Origin: Verticillium longisporum | Lineage: Eukaryota > Ascomycota > Sordariomycetes > Glomerellales > Plectosphaerellaceae | Direction: 5' to 3' | NCBI GenBank assembly: GCA_019188255.1 | Contig: JAETXT010000009.1 | Location: 1,240,001 to 1,304,000, forward strand | Length of the DNA: 64,000 bases | Shown: piece by piece, positions 12,961 to 26,023 of the stretch | Layout: each line of letters opens with the position of its first letter | Numbering within the stretch: the stretch's first letter is position 1 | The notes under the pieces: model-generated | Database searches by the model: none | Told to the model about the DNA's origin: nothing | Seen by the model: the letters and a program-made list of their open reading frames with translations, nothing else | Program-made: the position numbers and the translations under genes

Positions 12961-13897
12961 TGATTTGTTGCCCGTTTATTCATTGACTGTCTCCTGAATC
13001 TTCTGGAGTGTGAAAAGGGCAACAGGACACATTGATTGAAACTCGAATTTGGGGGCTGCAAGCTGACCTCCAACATGATTTTTCTTCTAACATATCTACC
13101 GACTTCGCTTCTGTCACGTTACTTTAGGTTCCCTGTCGTCTCAACGTGGCTTCCTGTGACTGGTTCGTTTTTCCAGCGGTCAATGATCGCCGCTTCAATG
13201 CTCAGTTGCGTAGTTGATGCATGCACTTGGTTAGACACTTCCTGCAAATTGTGATTGGGGGAAAGATAGATTTCAGCAGGTCGATTTGAGGTCGAGTATT
13301 GGATACTATTGGATCACGCTGGTTCAAATATAAGCTGAAGGCCTGTCACTCTAAGAATGCAGCTTGATTTAATCTGTGTGTTGATACAATACGTGTCCTT
13401 TTACCTCAATCGGATAGCTTTGCAACAGCAAACTCGCGGCTGTGTAAGATGTGCCATTCAGCTCTTCTCGAGCCAGACAGGAGCATCTAACCGATGTTCC
13501 AAGATAATGAGTGTGATACAAAAGAGCTTTGAGTTCCTGTGGGTCTCTCCCACACCGTGCTCCAGTAGGTTGGTGAGGTTATCTCACGGGCATCAGACTT
13601 GACACAGAACGTCCATGGCTCCCCTACTGAAACTGATTTGATCTCTTCTCCCCAGCAAGCGTCAGATCATGTGCATGGAATCATAGAATGAAGATTCTTC
13701 ATTCTAGACGGAGCTACTGCATTTAAAACAGGAACTGCTTAGATGTCTCCCAGCCCTGCCAGCCAAGCAGCATATGTATTTTCACAATGGCAGTCCAATG
13801 AGACCAAGGCTTGGGCGACGTCATCGATATCTAAAGACAGATTTGCATTCTGTATCCATGGTATACCGCAGGTGCTTCAAACTTTGCACGACGGCAT

Positions 13898-14095
13898 CAG
13901 GTGTCCGAAAACCCCTGCGGAGCAACGGAACAGCGGGTTAGTTAGGGGCTAAGGACTGCGAGAACGAGTATATATAAGCTGCGGAGGCCCTCCTAGCTGC
14001 GGAGGGCCAAAATTCAGATACAGTATAACCTCATACATACGATGGAATGCCTGCGGAGCACGTGTGCAAGAGCTCTTCACTCTGCTCCATACCAA
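13898..14095 (+). repeat. Dispersed CTGCGGA repeat, copy 2
   Basis: Begins CAGGTGTCCGAAAACCCCTG and carries the same ordered blocks as copy 1: CTGCGGAG, GAGTATATATAAG, two copies of CTGCGGAGG, CCAAAATTCAGATAC, then CTGCGGAGCACGTGTG and CTTCACTCTGCTC. It is more diverged than the other two copies. Both flanks differ from copy 1, so these are dispersed insertions and not a segmental duplication. Confidence 0.65.
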
Positions 14096-15625
14096 GCACT
14101 GACATCAGGGTAGACGCGTCAAGGAAGACATTGCCGGGGGCACTGCGTATATAAGGAGGACGCGGACGGCCCACATAAATGTAAACAGGCAGGTTCTAGA
14201 TTCATTGCTTTCTGCAAATCAGGCAGCTGACAGCCATCTTAGGCGACCAAGACATTACCAATGTTCTATTGGCTATCGCGGTCTTATGATCCCCCCCTCC
14301 CACCCCCTCCCCCACCCACTCCAACGACCAGCCTTACGAAAGTTAGCCGGTATGCGCAAATGCGCAAATATCGTCACTGCTCGAAATACGCCACCTTATT
14401 GAGACGGGTTGCGTTCATTACTAGCGTAAGACGTGGATTGGGTGTATCGTATCATGCAGCTAGCTATATTGGGAGTGCGGCGTCATCATGATGGGACTTT
14501 GGCTTTCCAGCCTGATGCATCATTCGGCGTCGGTATGATATTTCTCGGTAGCCGAGATTCGGAAAACAAATCATGTCAGGGGCCGAAACACCATTGGAGC
14601 TGCAGTTTTCAGATGGTCTTGGCGGTGGAAAGTGCAGACGGCCCAATGACGCCCGGTTCGGACATAGATAACTCACCGGTTGACTCTCACCTGTGGTTGG
14701 TCGCCGGAGCAATCCATACAGTTGGAATCCCGCTTTCGGTGAATAAGGGATGACGGAAATAAGCACATCTCCGAGGGCTGTAATTCTGTAAGCTTGTGAT
14801 GAGACTCAAGATTTGGAATTGGAAGTTCGGTGGGCTAGCGCTGATGGCCGTTTCAGGCAACGGCCCCCAAAGTTACCTAGGTCAAAGTGTTGCAACCACC
14901 AGGAAGAAATGTAATTCCATTGCCTTCTTCGCTGAGTCTAACCTGCGTGCCTAGCTATGGCCATGAACCAATCCTCTACCAGCAAGCACGTCGTTGATTC
15001 ACAAATGCGCTCCTTGACAGAGTAATTTGCACTTGTTTGACTGTTGGCTGTTTGGATTGTATTTCGTGGTTGGCGTTGAAAGGGTTCCACTGCATTGGTA
15101 TGTGAGGCTTGTCCGATGCTTCGGTTGTGCCTGAGAGCTCTGAATAATAGGTTTAGTGATTTAAGTGAAATGAGTTCATTTATATGTATCTAAAGCTATT
15201 GGCAATCTTTTTTGGACTACTATCGTCCCTATCTAGTACTCGCTCGTGTGAACCCATCAATTGACCCCCTAAAGCAATGCTGCAATAGGTCCCATGCATG
15301 GATAGCTGGTCTTCACGAATGGTTCGGTGTATCCTACTCGTGCTCTGACTCTACTATCAGAGACCATCGTCGCTTATTCTAGATCAGGATGAATCAGTTC
15401 CCCCCAAAGAAGTCAACTCGACGACGAGTGGCTGTAGTCCCTGAAAGAACATTCCCCCTAAAAGAGGAGACCCATCTACCCTACAATGAGATGTCTCCCG
15501 ACAAACTGAAAATAGCCCGTAGTGACCAGTGGTTAGCCATACATGGTGAATAATAAAAAAAGATAAAAAAAACTAAATGAAAAGAAAACGTATACGAGCA
15601 GCGGCCCCGGTGGCGGCCGTTGCCA

Positions 15626-15838
15626 TCAGAGTAAGAGAATGACGGTTGTGACCACTGTGAAACAGCACATCAGCGTGAGCAAGATCCAGATGTTTCCCAA
15701 CATGACGCTCAAAGACTCGCCGGTTGGATTGTGGAACTCATTTGACCGGTATGACGAGGGGAACCATAGTCCAGGCTCAAGGTCACGTACCCATGGTTTG
15801 ATCCGATGATGTCTTGTGAGGAAACCGCAGGTATTCAA
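15626..15838 (-). CDS. Possible terminal exon with C-terminal membrane helix
   Basis: A minus-strand frame open from about 15838 to a stop at 15626. It has no ATG at its 5' end but sits directly after an acceptor-like GACCAG. The last 25 residues (NIWILLTLMCCFTVVTTVILLL) would form a transmembrane helix ending at the C-terminus. Another minus-strand frame overlaps upstream (15783-16109) with a second hydrophobic patch (GLTYLIFTAFSNIASSA), so a split membrane-protein gene is possible. I could not join the pieces convincingly. Confidence 0.2.
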   Translation of the reverse strand: MNTCGFLTRHHRIKPWVRDLEPGLWFPSSYRSNEFHNPTGESLSVMLGNIWILLTLMCCFTVVTTVILLL

Positions 15839-16377
15839 GACTGGTCGTCAAACGACAAGCAGTCTCGGCTTGTGGGTTTTGTGCTGATGAAGCAATATTC
15901 GAAAAGGCCGTAAAGATGAGATAGGTGAGTCCGCACCCAAGACGACAGGTACAAGTCCTCTTTAACGTATACAGTTTGTCCTTCGCGTGTGATTCTCGAG
16001 GCATAAGCTTATTCCAAGTCGTTGCACGAACATTGGTCTCGAGTGCTCTTGCCAGTACCGAGATTCCAACAAGTCCAGGAGGGTTGGGCAAGGAGAGTAT
16101 TAGTCTCAAGACCTAGTTTTGGAGATGGAGAGTGATCCAAAGATGATGCTCAAGGTCCAGTTGTTCTTTTCTGGCAACAAATCTCCCAGGTCATGGGGAG
16201 TGTCATGTGAGGCTGCTGGGAAATAGAGGAACTCCGTTGCCGGGGAACAGAGGATCTCGCATCAGAAATGCAAGGGCGATAGCGTGAAAGGTGTTACCTT
16301 CAACGTCCTCGTCGCGCCTTGCGAGTTGAGTTGGTTCGTCACCAGGTGCACAGGTCCAAGGATGCACCAATGTCAAA

Positions 16378-19011
16378 TCACGGCTGTGACACAGTCGGTT
16401 CATCAACGTCCATCAGATCCGAGGCTTTTGCCGTCACGTCTTGCTCGTCAGTGGCTGTCTGCTCCTCCGTCATGGCCTCGTCATCCTCCGCCGGGGCGAC
16501 CTGTTCAGCAGCGGCAGGAAGCTCGTCAATGTTCTCGTCATACTCGGGGATACCGCAAATTGATGCGTCTTGAAATCATATTGCAGCCATCGCTCGTGCC
16601 GCGCAATCTGGCAACCAATCCACAATATCCGGATGCGTCTTTCCTCCGTCATGGACGCAACCTCAAAATACTTTTCGTCATCGTCGATCTTATCGTTAGA
16701 GAACCAATTGGGTGGAAAGTATGTATTGGTCCAAATCAAACCACGCATAGCGAAGTCTTCGGGTAGAGGGCGAGGCGACTCGCCCTTTATTGGCCCTGGG
16801 AATTCATGGTCCTCAAAACGTATGGTGTTGCCAGACGCTGCAATGATAGTGTTGAGCTGAACTGATAGCAGCTTCCACGGAATGCTAGCCTCCAGCCTGC
16901 CAATGGTGTTCCGCGAACGTATGAGATGATAAATCGGAACGAGGGTTGTGTGAAGGTAGGCCAGGATGCTAGGGTCACCGAACCGGCGCCATACCACTCT
17001 GTGGGTTCGGTAATTCAGCTGGAGAGCCTTTTCAAAGCGATCATTATCCTCAGGCGTCTCCATCGGGTAGTCCGCCGACAGTTCGCCCTCCATCGCACGC
17101 AGAAGTGTGCTAGAGGGGTCACCGTAGTTGAGCAAAGCGCAGGTGTTCGAGATGCCGATGTAGTAACCTGGTTCGAGCCAGCGGCGGGAATACCTAGCAA
17201 TCTGGATATCAAGACCGCCAATAAAGCTATCGAAAGCAGGCTGGAACCTCTCCTGCTCTGTGCCTTTGAAAAGGACAGCGTGAAGGCAGACGAAATGCAT
17301 ATCAAGCTCATGCAGGCGGCTGGACTTGCCGGACTGGCTAGTCTGTTCGGCCAGAACAGGGTCAAAAAGCGTCAAGATGGACTCACGAGCGCTCACAAAG
17401 GGAGTCGGAACGACCAAGGACTTGGAGTAGTAAAAAAGCTGGCGGAGAACGTTGGGCCGGGAAAGAATGGCCAGATGATGGTAAAGCCGGCCGGTCGTCG
17501 GAGACTTGTCGGATGCCTTGCTATACCAGAGACGACTGACGGCAGTCCAGACCTCCCTGTCGGCCATGCTGTCATCCTCGATGGCCATGCGATACCGTCC
17601 CAGGTCGCCGAGACACTCGATCCACGTGTCTTCAAACTTGGGGACAGTTTCGTAAAGGAGAGCCATCATGCTGTACGCCAGATAGATGAACGACAGCATG
17701 TGTTCGAGAGATTCGGGTAGCCCGTGTCGCAACAGTTCGAGAAAGGAGTGGATGCCGTGTCGCCACATCCTGGCGGGCATGGCGTAGCGCTCGGCCAATG
17801 CCCGCAGGGCGGTATTTGCCGAAGGGTGCTGGCTGGCCAAAAAGAAGTCGTGATGTTCGTGGAGCAAGGTTCGATGCAGGGCGATGAGGGCTTGCCATTG
17901 CTCGTCATTGAGGCGGGTGGCGCCTTCCTTTGTGTTCTGCGAGTTGTCGACTTCGATACACTTGCTTTCCACCATGACGAGGCCGGCGTAGATGCCCTTG
18001 ACTTCGGCGACAAGCTGCTCCTGGCTGATGGGCCGTGTCTCTGGCTGTTTGATGATGGTGATAGCGTCGTCTTTGTTCTTGCTGGCGGTGGTGCCTCGAG
18101 CATCGTCCTGTGGTTGCTGGGGAGGTGCATTGCCAGAGGAGGTAGCTGGGCGAGCTGTCTTGTTGGTCGATGCATTGGACTGATGTGCCTTGCCCTTGGT
18201 ACCCTGGGCATGGAGAGCCGTGCCTCCTCCTGTCCCTTTCCCTCCTCTACCCCCTGCTACCCCTGTCCTGGGGCTCGGGTTGGGCTGACTAGTGTCGGGG
18301 TTCCATAGAGTCCTAGTCGACTTGGGTCTCGATACGTCATCAGGGGCGGCCGAGGCTGAGTAAGGGGGACGGGCCTTTGAGCGCCTAGGCGGACTGTGCT
18401 CACCCGAGCTGTACCTTTTGAGACTCTGCGTGGGAGAGACCGGGGTCCGGTCAAGACTGGCCTGTGGTGCTGGCGCTGGCGCTTGTCCGGGCCGGACGGA
18501 GCCTGATGCGGAGGCTGGGGTCACCTTGGACACGGGGACGGCGGTCGCGGCCTTGCGACCGGCGGTACGACCGTCTTCGGCCCGATTTGTCGCTGCTCGG
18601 GCACCTGCGCGCAAACTTGATGGATTCTGTGCTTTCGACGGCGCAGCGTTGCTGTTCGCTCGTTTAGCGGGCGTCATGCGAGGGTTCGCTCAAGGAGGGG
18701 AGCAAACGAGGGGAGGGGGGCTGCAAGACATGAACGTACCCGCGGCGGTCGGTACTCGGCCCCTCAGTGGAGGCTGCGTTGTTCTTTTGCAGCGTTTGTT
18801 GATGATGTTTTCTCGCAATCTTGGCGCCGTCACCGTCGGCCATGTCACCCTCTTGCCCCATGAGGTCGGTATGTCTCTGGAAAAAATGTGCTCGATATGC
18901 ATCCCATGTTTTATCCACCTCCTCGTTGCACAGATGGCAATCGACCCGAGATAACGGGGGCTGTCGTGCAGTTTTCCGTTGATAATTTCTAAATCTCGCT
19001 TCAATCTCCAT
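16378..19011 (-). CDS. EST1/SMG7-type protein with N-terminal C2H2-like finger
   Basis: Proposed exon 1 is 19011-18740, starting at MEIEARF. It holds a C-X2-C-X13-H-X4-H finger (VDCHLC ... AHFFQRH). An 88-bp intron (18739-18652) has donor GTACGT, branch-like GCTAAAC and acceptor CAG. Exon 2 runs from 18651. It encodes about 170 Pro/Ala/Ser-rich residues, then an EST1-type helical, 14-3-3/TPR-like and DNA/RNA-binding region (from DAITIIKQPETR, through SRLWYSKASDKSPTTGRLYHHLAILSRP split over its core, to ARESILTLFDP). In other eukaryotes such proteins act in telomerase recruitment or nonsense-mediated decay. The frame as given stops at 16470. One missing C at 16546-16549 would switch it into an acidic tail (EYDENIDEL ...) ending at TGA 16380-16378. 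With that base the two exons total 2547 nt, or 848 residues. An alternative simple model starts at ATG 18677 without the finger. Confidence 0.75.
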
Positions 19012-20888
19012 TGAGACGTGACCACAGGATGAAACTGCGAAGTAGAATAACTCGACAATCGGCGCAGGGAACGAGCAGCATATATGTATGTTTCGGTCGC
19101 AAGCTCTGGATATCTGTCTTATCCAGCGCACGACAGCAAGTATATGGGTGTTGGGGACTGGAGTCGTGAAAAGGGCCAAAGTCAGTCAGGGATCGAGTCG
19201 CGCTCGTCTTGGATCTGCCCAGTCTTTTGGGGAAGTCCATGTGTGGTCAGGCTCACTCTGTGTCACGTGATGATTGACTTTGCAATCACAGCATCTCCCG
19301 ATCTTTCTGGTGTTCAGGTTGTACCGTTCCGGATTCCGTTACTTTTGGTTGTCGATTGGTCAATGGCCGAAGCTTAAAAAACTGATGGAATGGATCGAAT
19401 GCATGCTGTTGACGTTGAGTCACAGATATATGGTATTTTTCTCGGGTTGAATATTCAGGTAGGGGTGGGTAGGTTCTTGAAGGTGCTGTCATGCACATGA
19501 AGGCTTTAGTGGCTGCCTTGTCTGCACTCAGGGATTGCATGCCCGATAGCTTGAGCCGCATGGAAACGGTTCGCACCCAGAATGATCCGCCAATTTGGGG
19601 GGCAAACCCGCCCCCCCAGATTGTCATGTTGTCAATGCGGCTTCGTATCTTGTCCAACTCGCCACGAGCTCCCACAGCATATAACCGACCATGTCGAGCC
19701 TCACTCCCTTGCTCGGAGCCATTCTTCCCACGTACCACGATGCATCCTAGTCATCCACCCGCTCCCACGTCCACTCTTCACCGCTGCCCACCAAGCGACG
19801 ACATGGCCTACAAACGGACCACATCGCGCGGCGTCGTCGAGCCAGCGACTTGCGCATTGCCTATCAATGCTCGAATGGCAGAGATGGCTGTCACCGGGTG
19901 AAGACGCCGTGAGGGGCGAAGGCGGGAGTGCATGCCTACAAAGAGCAGGTTCAAGGAAGCACGTTGGGCAGGCCAAGGTAGTTCCTTGCTCTTCTGCAAC
20001 CAAGTGTCGCTGTCGCCTGCGGCAACCTGAAAGGTGGCGTCAACCTCAGCCTTGTTACCTATCCGAGCTTCGTCTCAAATCGCGCTGTTCACCGAACTCT
20101 AATATGCTTTGGCAGAATGCGCACTTGGCGAAATAGCGCCCTCTCCTGGCGTACTATGTGAGCCACTGTGTCGCACCTCCACCGTCACCTAGTGATTAAT
20201 GAGACCTTTGCCTGGCTGCCTAGAATGAAGCTATGGTCGACAAGGCAATCTACTCTTGGTTCGCTTGATCCATGCCGCGCCGTATGGACGCTGCCTATTA
20301 ACTGAGCCATTGTTGAACAGACGACTAACAAAAGCAAGGTCCCCGCCAGCCCCCCCTTTCGAGAATGGCAGGATGCTCTGGTGGCATCCGCTCAGCTGAT
20401 GGTGTCCACACGTAATAGCTGACACAGCTGACACAAGTCGGACTATCACCTTCGGCGCTGAGTGACCTTTCTACCTACATCATGATGTCGACGGCTATTG
20501 CCAAGGTTATTTGTTCCCAACACTTCGAGAACACAACTCGCGCAGGACCTCGACTTCGAAATCCATGACGCGCCTCCAGTTTGTTCCACATGGGGATCTC
20601 CGCCGCCTGCCAAGCCGCATGAGGCTGCCAGTCAGACATGGTGTCTGCATTTGGGTCAAGAGATAGACCCCATATGTACCGAGACACACGTCTATGCTCT
20701 TATGAATTATCACTGCCTACTGTCCTCATCGGATGCATCATATGGAACGCCCGACACCCTTTTCCAAAGCGAACCCGGCCAACATACCACTGTCTGTCGA
20801 GTCTCAAAGCGTCATCACACCATGATCGCCCGGACCCTCCAATCCGGCCGAGAAGTGGCGACATCATTTCAAATGCCCAGCAAGGGGC

Positions 20889-20913
20889 AAAAAAAAAAAA
20901 AAAAAAAAAAAAA
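20889..20913 (+). repeat. A25 homopolymer
   Basis: Twenty-five consecutive A. It could be the tail of an old retroposed sequence, but no matching upstream element or target-site duplication was found. It could also be a simple expansion. Confidence 0.9.
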
Positions 20914-23900
20914 CTTCAGAGTGCCTGTCCCTGCTCTCTGGAAGACTCTGGAAGACTCTTTCTCTAATAACAAGTAAGCATAACTACGTTGCCTCTCTGC
21001 TGCCTTGAAATTATAAGACGAACACTTTTTCAGCCCCTTCTTTTCGACCCTCAGAATGTCCATGACAAGTTCTAGAACACACTTGCTGACCGACACCCAC
21101 AGGACTAGCGTTGTTGCCTTCGGTGCAGCGAGTAAAGGGCAGTGAACACAGACACCACCGCCTGCGCAGGATATTATTCACGCGTCGGTGGTCTGACTGC
21201 ACGTTACTGGCTCGTCCGTGTGATCGTTCTTCATCTTCGGTCTCGGTATGGGCAACTGGCACCACCACTGCCTACCTTAGGCATACGTCGACGTTTGGGT
21301 AAGGCCGCTCGCCACTACGACTTGATCGTCTTACTCGCTGCTTTATTACCTTCTATTCATGGAGTGTGCCGGCAAGATGATATTACCTAAGCCTCATTGG
21401 GGCCTGGTGGTCGGTGGTTGGGAGTTGGGGCCTACAAGACTGGTCATACCCAGTTCCAAACCAGGCATCCATGCGAAAATGCATCAAGACCGTACTGAGC
21501 ATCTTTTCAGGCTGGAAGGATGATGAACGTGGTATAAACTTTGCCGCTAATGCTGCCCTGCAGCCTCGTTCTACGCCTCTTTGTCGTTTGGCTGCCTACT
21601 CAGGTGTTCTTCACTCTTGACTTCCAAGCTTGCTCGGGCACATTCGCATGCGGAAATACGAGGTTGCAAAGCCTTGGGCCACGTGGTTAATCACTAGAAT
21701 CACGAAACTGCTCTCAGGCCGCCTGTGTTGGTCATGCAACAGGTTTTCGCAACAACAGGCTCTTTACGTCGAGGTCCTCATCCATTTGCCATGATTTGGC
21801 GCTGAACGTGCCCCAATCTGTTGGTGAGGCGGATTAGACATATGCATCGTCAATGCAGTTGACCTTGGCGCGTCGCTCGATGACCATCCAGATAGCGAGG
21901 CTGGTCCAACAGCAATCAGGCCAGAGAATCAGAGCTCGTTGGCTCGCTTCGGTCACTTGGTTCCCAGAATACACGATCAGTGTCAAGCCCCAGCTCACCC
22001 ATTCCTCCCCCTGCGTTTACCAGTCAACCATTTGCATATGTAAGCAAGCCTCAGAACGACGGGAAAGCGGCGACCCTGGACGAATCATCGCTTGGCCGTG
22101 CTTAAAATACCACCATCGTCATCTAACTTATCGGGTGGCAGCAGCGTTAAAGGTTTCACATCATCTCGAGGCATACCGAACTGACTGGCTTTGATGGACG
22201 ATGGCGTTCGGCTCCTCTTGAAACCAATACAATGTCCATTTCGGTACATCATCATGTGCTGAACCGAGCACCTACCCGATTGCCTCACCTGCGAAAACGA
22301 CGTCTTTGTTATTGTCGTTGCTTTTTAAATCGATTTTTTTTAGCGTGTCTCAGTCTTGTGTCTGCTTATATCGGCCGTTCATTCATCTCGATTCGTCAGG
22401 AAGTCATGCTCCATGTCTTCGTGCAACTTTTCTTTTCCTTTTTTCCCCCCAACGCCTAGTGATGGCCATGGGCCTCCACGTCAAGGATCAGACAGCCCAA
22501 GACGCGTTGTAACTTCATGTACCTGGACGACTTGCAAGCCTTGTCTCCTCTACGGCCGCCGAAATTACAAAACAAAGTGATATTCTGCGCCCGAGATGGG
22601 TGGGTTTCAGGCAAGATCCATCAAGGTGTCGAGGGGCCTCGAGGCTTTGAAATCGTCGCACAGAAGCAGCCTTTCAGCTTTCAGCTTGAGGCTATTTCCG
22701 CCGAAGAGGTGTGGATGTCATGGTGAACATGACATGTGAGCTTTCCAAGGCGGGCTGCAGAACCTGATGGGCAACGTAGCGCAATATTGTGAGGCACCAT
22801 CCTTTCTCGAGGTGGACGCCTCAACACGCCCCGTAGACGCCTTGCCTGGCAGTCCTACCATACTTGAATCTTGAACGTGTTCAGCGGAGAAGAGACAGCC
22901 AGCTGATTGCGAGCAGCGGCGGTACAAACGGTGGTGCCTAACAATGTTACTCCGCAGCACCTTCGTGCGAGCTGCTCGGCGCCAGACAGGACCCGGGCGT
23001 ACGACCCAGCGCTTTGCCTCCGCTTGGGGACGAAGAGCTAATGAAAGTAACAGAACTCAGGTGCAAGTGCAATTGTAGGGCTCGTGACCAGCACGTTGCC
23101 TTGCTACAAGATACCCAATCGTGGGAGCTTGCGGTGGGATCTGCGTTTTAGACTGTGAAGCCTCGATATGCTTGTGATTGTTGGTTGTCGCGCCGAGCGC
23201 AGGTCATCCTGGACGAACATGGAGCAGAGACGGAGCGGTGCAGTCCAGGGTAACGAAAATAGGAGCACAGTGGCTGGCTCGGTGCTTCACGGCGTGCTCA
23301 GGGTTGTTAATGTGGGGTTAGTGACAGGGTCTTGCACACTTCTGAAGAAAAGAATGCGAAGCTCACGACATCCATTGTGGGTAGTAGACAGAAATATTGG
23401 AGCGATCGAAATGAGCCAACCAAGTTGGGCGGGATCACACCGCCATCTCTTTTCTTTTGCAGTAACAGGCCATCGAATCTTCTGACGATACCTAACTCAG
23501 GAGGCGGTGTGAAAGACCGAGGCGGGGTCTTTGCGTTCCAGAACCCATTACGACCCGAAAAGTACCCAGGTATCGAGGCTATATGTGGGGCAGAGCTTTG
23601 GTTCTCCGTTCAAGGAGATAACATCCCAAAATCGCGTGTGATAAAAGCAAGGCAAACCTGTTGCATTGCGTCCACCTGTGGGAGCCGGTCTTGACGTTTT
23701 GGGGGCTTTATGCGGGCGAGTCTGCATTGGCCTGCCTCATTGAGCATGATCTGGCAGCCTACTGATAGCTATGTATCCTTCAGTGCGTGATTTGAGGACA
23801 TGACGACATGAGACCGCATGGGGATGCCTATATGGTGCATTTCTCGATATAGAGGACGCCTTGCTACTGGTCAGAGTAGCGCGGGGCGAAGTCGTTGCGT

Positions 23901-24689
23901 TGGCATCGGTCGAGGGAACAGGCATCTATCACCATTAGGCCACATTGGGCTCAGAAGCCATGACTATTCACTTTACTCTCCGCGCCTCGCAGGTTTATTC
24001 AAACCTAAATCGAGCTCACCATGACATCTGATACGACACGAGCGCGGTTGAAAGCATGACGGCCCAACTGCAAGTACAGGGATGTTTCTGTTTGCCTCCT
24101 TATCCGGCATGAGACAAAGCTTTCTCGGTGTATAGCTCCAAGAGGTTATGTCGAATCTTTTTTCCCTCGTGTCTTGGTGCCCAATCATGTCAAATGAGAC
24201 TAGACTTGGGTCTGTGAGGTTTCGTGGCCGCTTGAGGCAAACATCCTCTTCCAATGAACAATTCTCGTTCAAAATAGGCATCGCATTTGATATATCAACC
24301 TGATAATGGCCGCATCTGGGAACTGGCCCTCTGTAGTCGAATTTACGACCGTAGGGCAATATAGTCGCTTGATGGCCCCTCCTGGGCCACAGGTATCGAA
24401 AAGTCCAGCAATTCGTACAACGATGCAAATGTCGAAAGACCCGTATTCCTTCATCTGTAACCAGCCCTTTCATTGCAGCTATTCACGTTTGCCGGCATGA
24501 CTTACTGACTGCTCCGTATGAGGTTTTCTGCACGTTCGATCAGTGGGAGAGAGGTGTTTCTTGTATCTCTCAGGTCGACTTTTATGCTTTGAAACCTTCA
24601 TGTCTTTAAGATGTCGCACACCCTCTCTAAGAATCTGGATGACAGCAAATGTAGTGGCTTTCGTCAGCTGGTCATCAACTGTCCGTACG

Positions 24690-24880
24690 TCGTTGAGAGC
24701 AGAGTGAAGAGGTCTTCCACACGTGGTCCGCAGGGAATAGATCATAGGTAGGGGGTGGGGATACATCTGAATTCTGGCCCTCCGCAGCTTAGAGAGCCCT
24801 CCGTAGTCCTTGTATATATGTGTCTCGTAACCCGTAGCCCCTGGCCGGTTCCCTGCTTAGTGGCTCCGCAGGGCCACCTG
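24690..24880 (-). repeat. Dispersed CTGCGGA repeat, copy 3
   Basis: On the minus strand it starts at 24880 with CAGGTGGCCCTGCGGAGCC and follows the same order as copies 1 and 2: AAGCAGGG, GGGGCTACGGG, a TATATA stretch, AGCTGCGGAGGGCCAGAATT, then CTGCGGACCACGTGTGGAAG and CACTCTGCTCT. It is the closest match to copy 1. Confidence 0.7.
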
Positions 24881-25756
24881 ACAACAATGTTTTCTTCGTT
24901 GACGTGAACACCCGGACCCGCGGTTGCGCATATGAAATGACAATATCGCCTCCAAACATTTGTGTTACTCAAAATCCTAGCGCTCTGGATAACACTCAAA
25001 CATATCTCCATCGGTCAAAGAGCCTACAAAATTTGGCCGCAAGCTATCTAAAGTATCGGAGCGCGAGGTGCGCTCGATATCGTGAACCAGGTCTATGGCG
25101 GGTACCGGTACCCTTGATGGCATGGGGCTCAACACACAAGCCGGCAGGTGGGCTAGGAACGGAACGCCTTGCCTTGACAGATGCGATCTGACGTTAACTG
25201 GTTAGGAAGAAACTCGAGTCAGGTCATGTACGTAGTCGGGTGTAGTAGTGCGCCCGGCGGCAAAAGGCCCACGACCACCTGTCTGCCAAACACCACATCA
25301 CACATCACACCCATTCATTCACGATGACTCGAGTCACAGAAGTACATAGTTAGAGGCCGAAGTTTCGCATAACTCCTAGGTCAAGACTCACCGGATCACC
25401 CCCCAGCTAACCCACAAGCAACCTCACAGGTACAAGCTGTCTCCACGTGAGGCCTGGCAGCCATCAGCCTACAAGCACGGCTGCACCCCTTGTCGAGTTA
25501 AGGTACTTGCCCCCAACGCGAGATATACCTTACCCTGCGGTACCAGCAAGATCACACCCTCTTCCCTTACTATACTAAAAGAAGCGCCTAAGAGTAGGAA
25601 TCGAGACGCGACCGCTACCGGAACGCACCAATGACTTACTTTAGCGACGACCAAGGGCAAGCCGGCGATTCAATACAAACATCCCCTAACGACGCTCGTC
25701 GGCCCGGTCCATCTTCCCCTTTGGCGGCGGCCGTCTTCATGCTTCAACGAGGATTC

Positions 25757-25806
25757 CGACAAGGCGGCTCCGTGGGCCCTTGCATGGCTCCGCAGGGGCA
25801 CCCAAC
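25757..25806 (-). repeat. Fragment of the CTGCGGA repeat end
   Basis: The minus strand reads GGGTGCCCCTGCGGAGCCA, close to the first 20 bases of copy 3, and then diverges. It looks like a truncated end of the same family, about 190 bp from the LINE insertion site. Confidence 0.4.
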
Positions 25807-25993
25807 CTTGGCGATGGACTTTGGTGATCCCGAACCCACCATCAAATGTCAGCGTGCATTCACCACGTGGGAGATGCTACCCACGTGATGGAACTGGCCC
25901 AGAATCGAACACCGAAGATAATTGGGGTAAGCCCGGTCGGTTCCTTGCGTCAACGTAAGACGGCGCGATGTGTCCCCTGGTCGTGGTGATCAG

Positions 25994-26005
25994 CCGTGCT
26001 GCACA
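25994..26005 (+). repeat. LINE target-site duplication, left copy
   Basis: CCGTGCTGCACA here is repeated exactly at 31611-31622, at the other end of the LINE. The last bases merge with the CA repeat, so the true duplication may be 9 to 12 bp. Confidence 0.85.
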
Positions 26006-26023
26006 CACACACACACACACACA
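26002..26023 (+). repeat. (CA)11 microsatellite, LINE 3' tail
   Basis: Eleven CA units. On the element's sense strand this is a (TG)n tail at the 3' end, abutting the target-site duplication. Simple-repeat tails are used by some LINE families in place of poly(A). Confidence 0.85.

Larger units (their letters stand above)
12961..16377. other. Intergenic with repeat copy 2 and one weak exon
   Basis: Holds the second dispersed-repeat copy (13898-14095), a possible terminal exon with a hydrophobic tail (15626-15838), and an A-rich patch near 15548-15590. No complete gene can be built by eye. Confidence 0.5.
19012..25993. other. Gene-poor block of about 7 kb
   Basis: No gene is supported. It contains a 25-base poly(A) run (20889-20913), a dispersed-repeat copy (24690-24880, minus) and a fragment of the same family (25757-25806, minus). 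Short frames on both strands have no domains. Confidence 0.5.

Noticed and set aside
20889..20913. Poly(A) run as the tail of a retroposed gene
   Set aside because: No upstream coding remnant and no flanking direct repeat were found.
25470..25502. Half zinc-cluster sequence YKHGCTPCRVK followed by a GT
   Set aside because: No second Cys triad in any downstream frame and no start codon in frame; chance or a decayed fragment.
25890..25950. Second tRNA-like patch with GTTCGATTC on the minus strand
   Set aside because: A 5-bp terminal pairing exists but the span is about 55 nt and lacks an anticodon arm.
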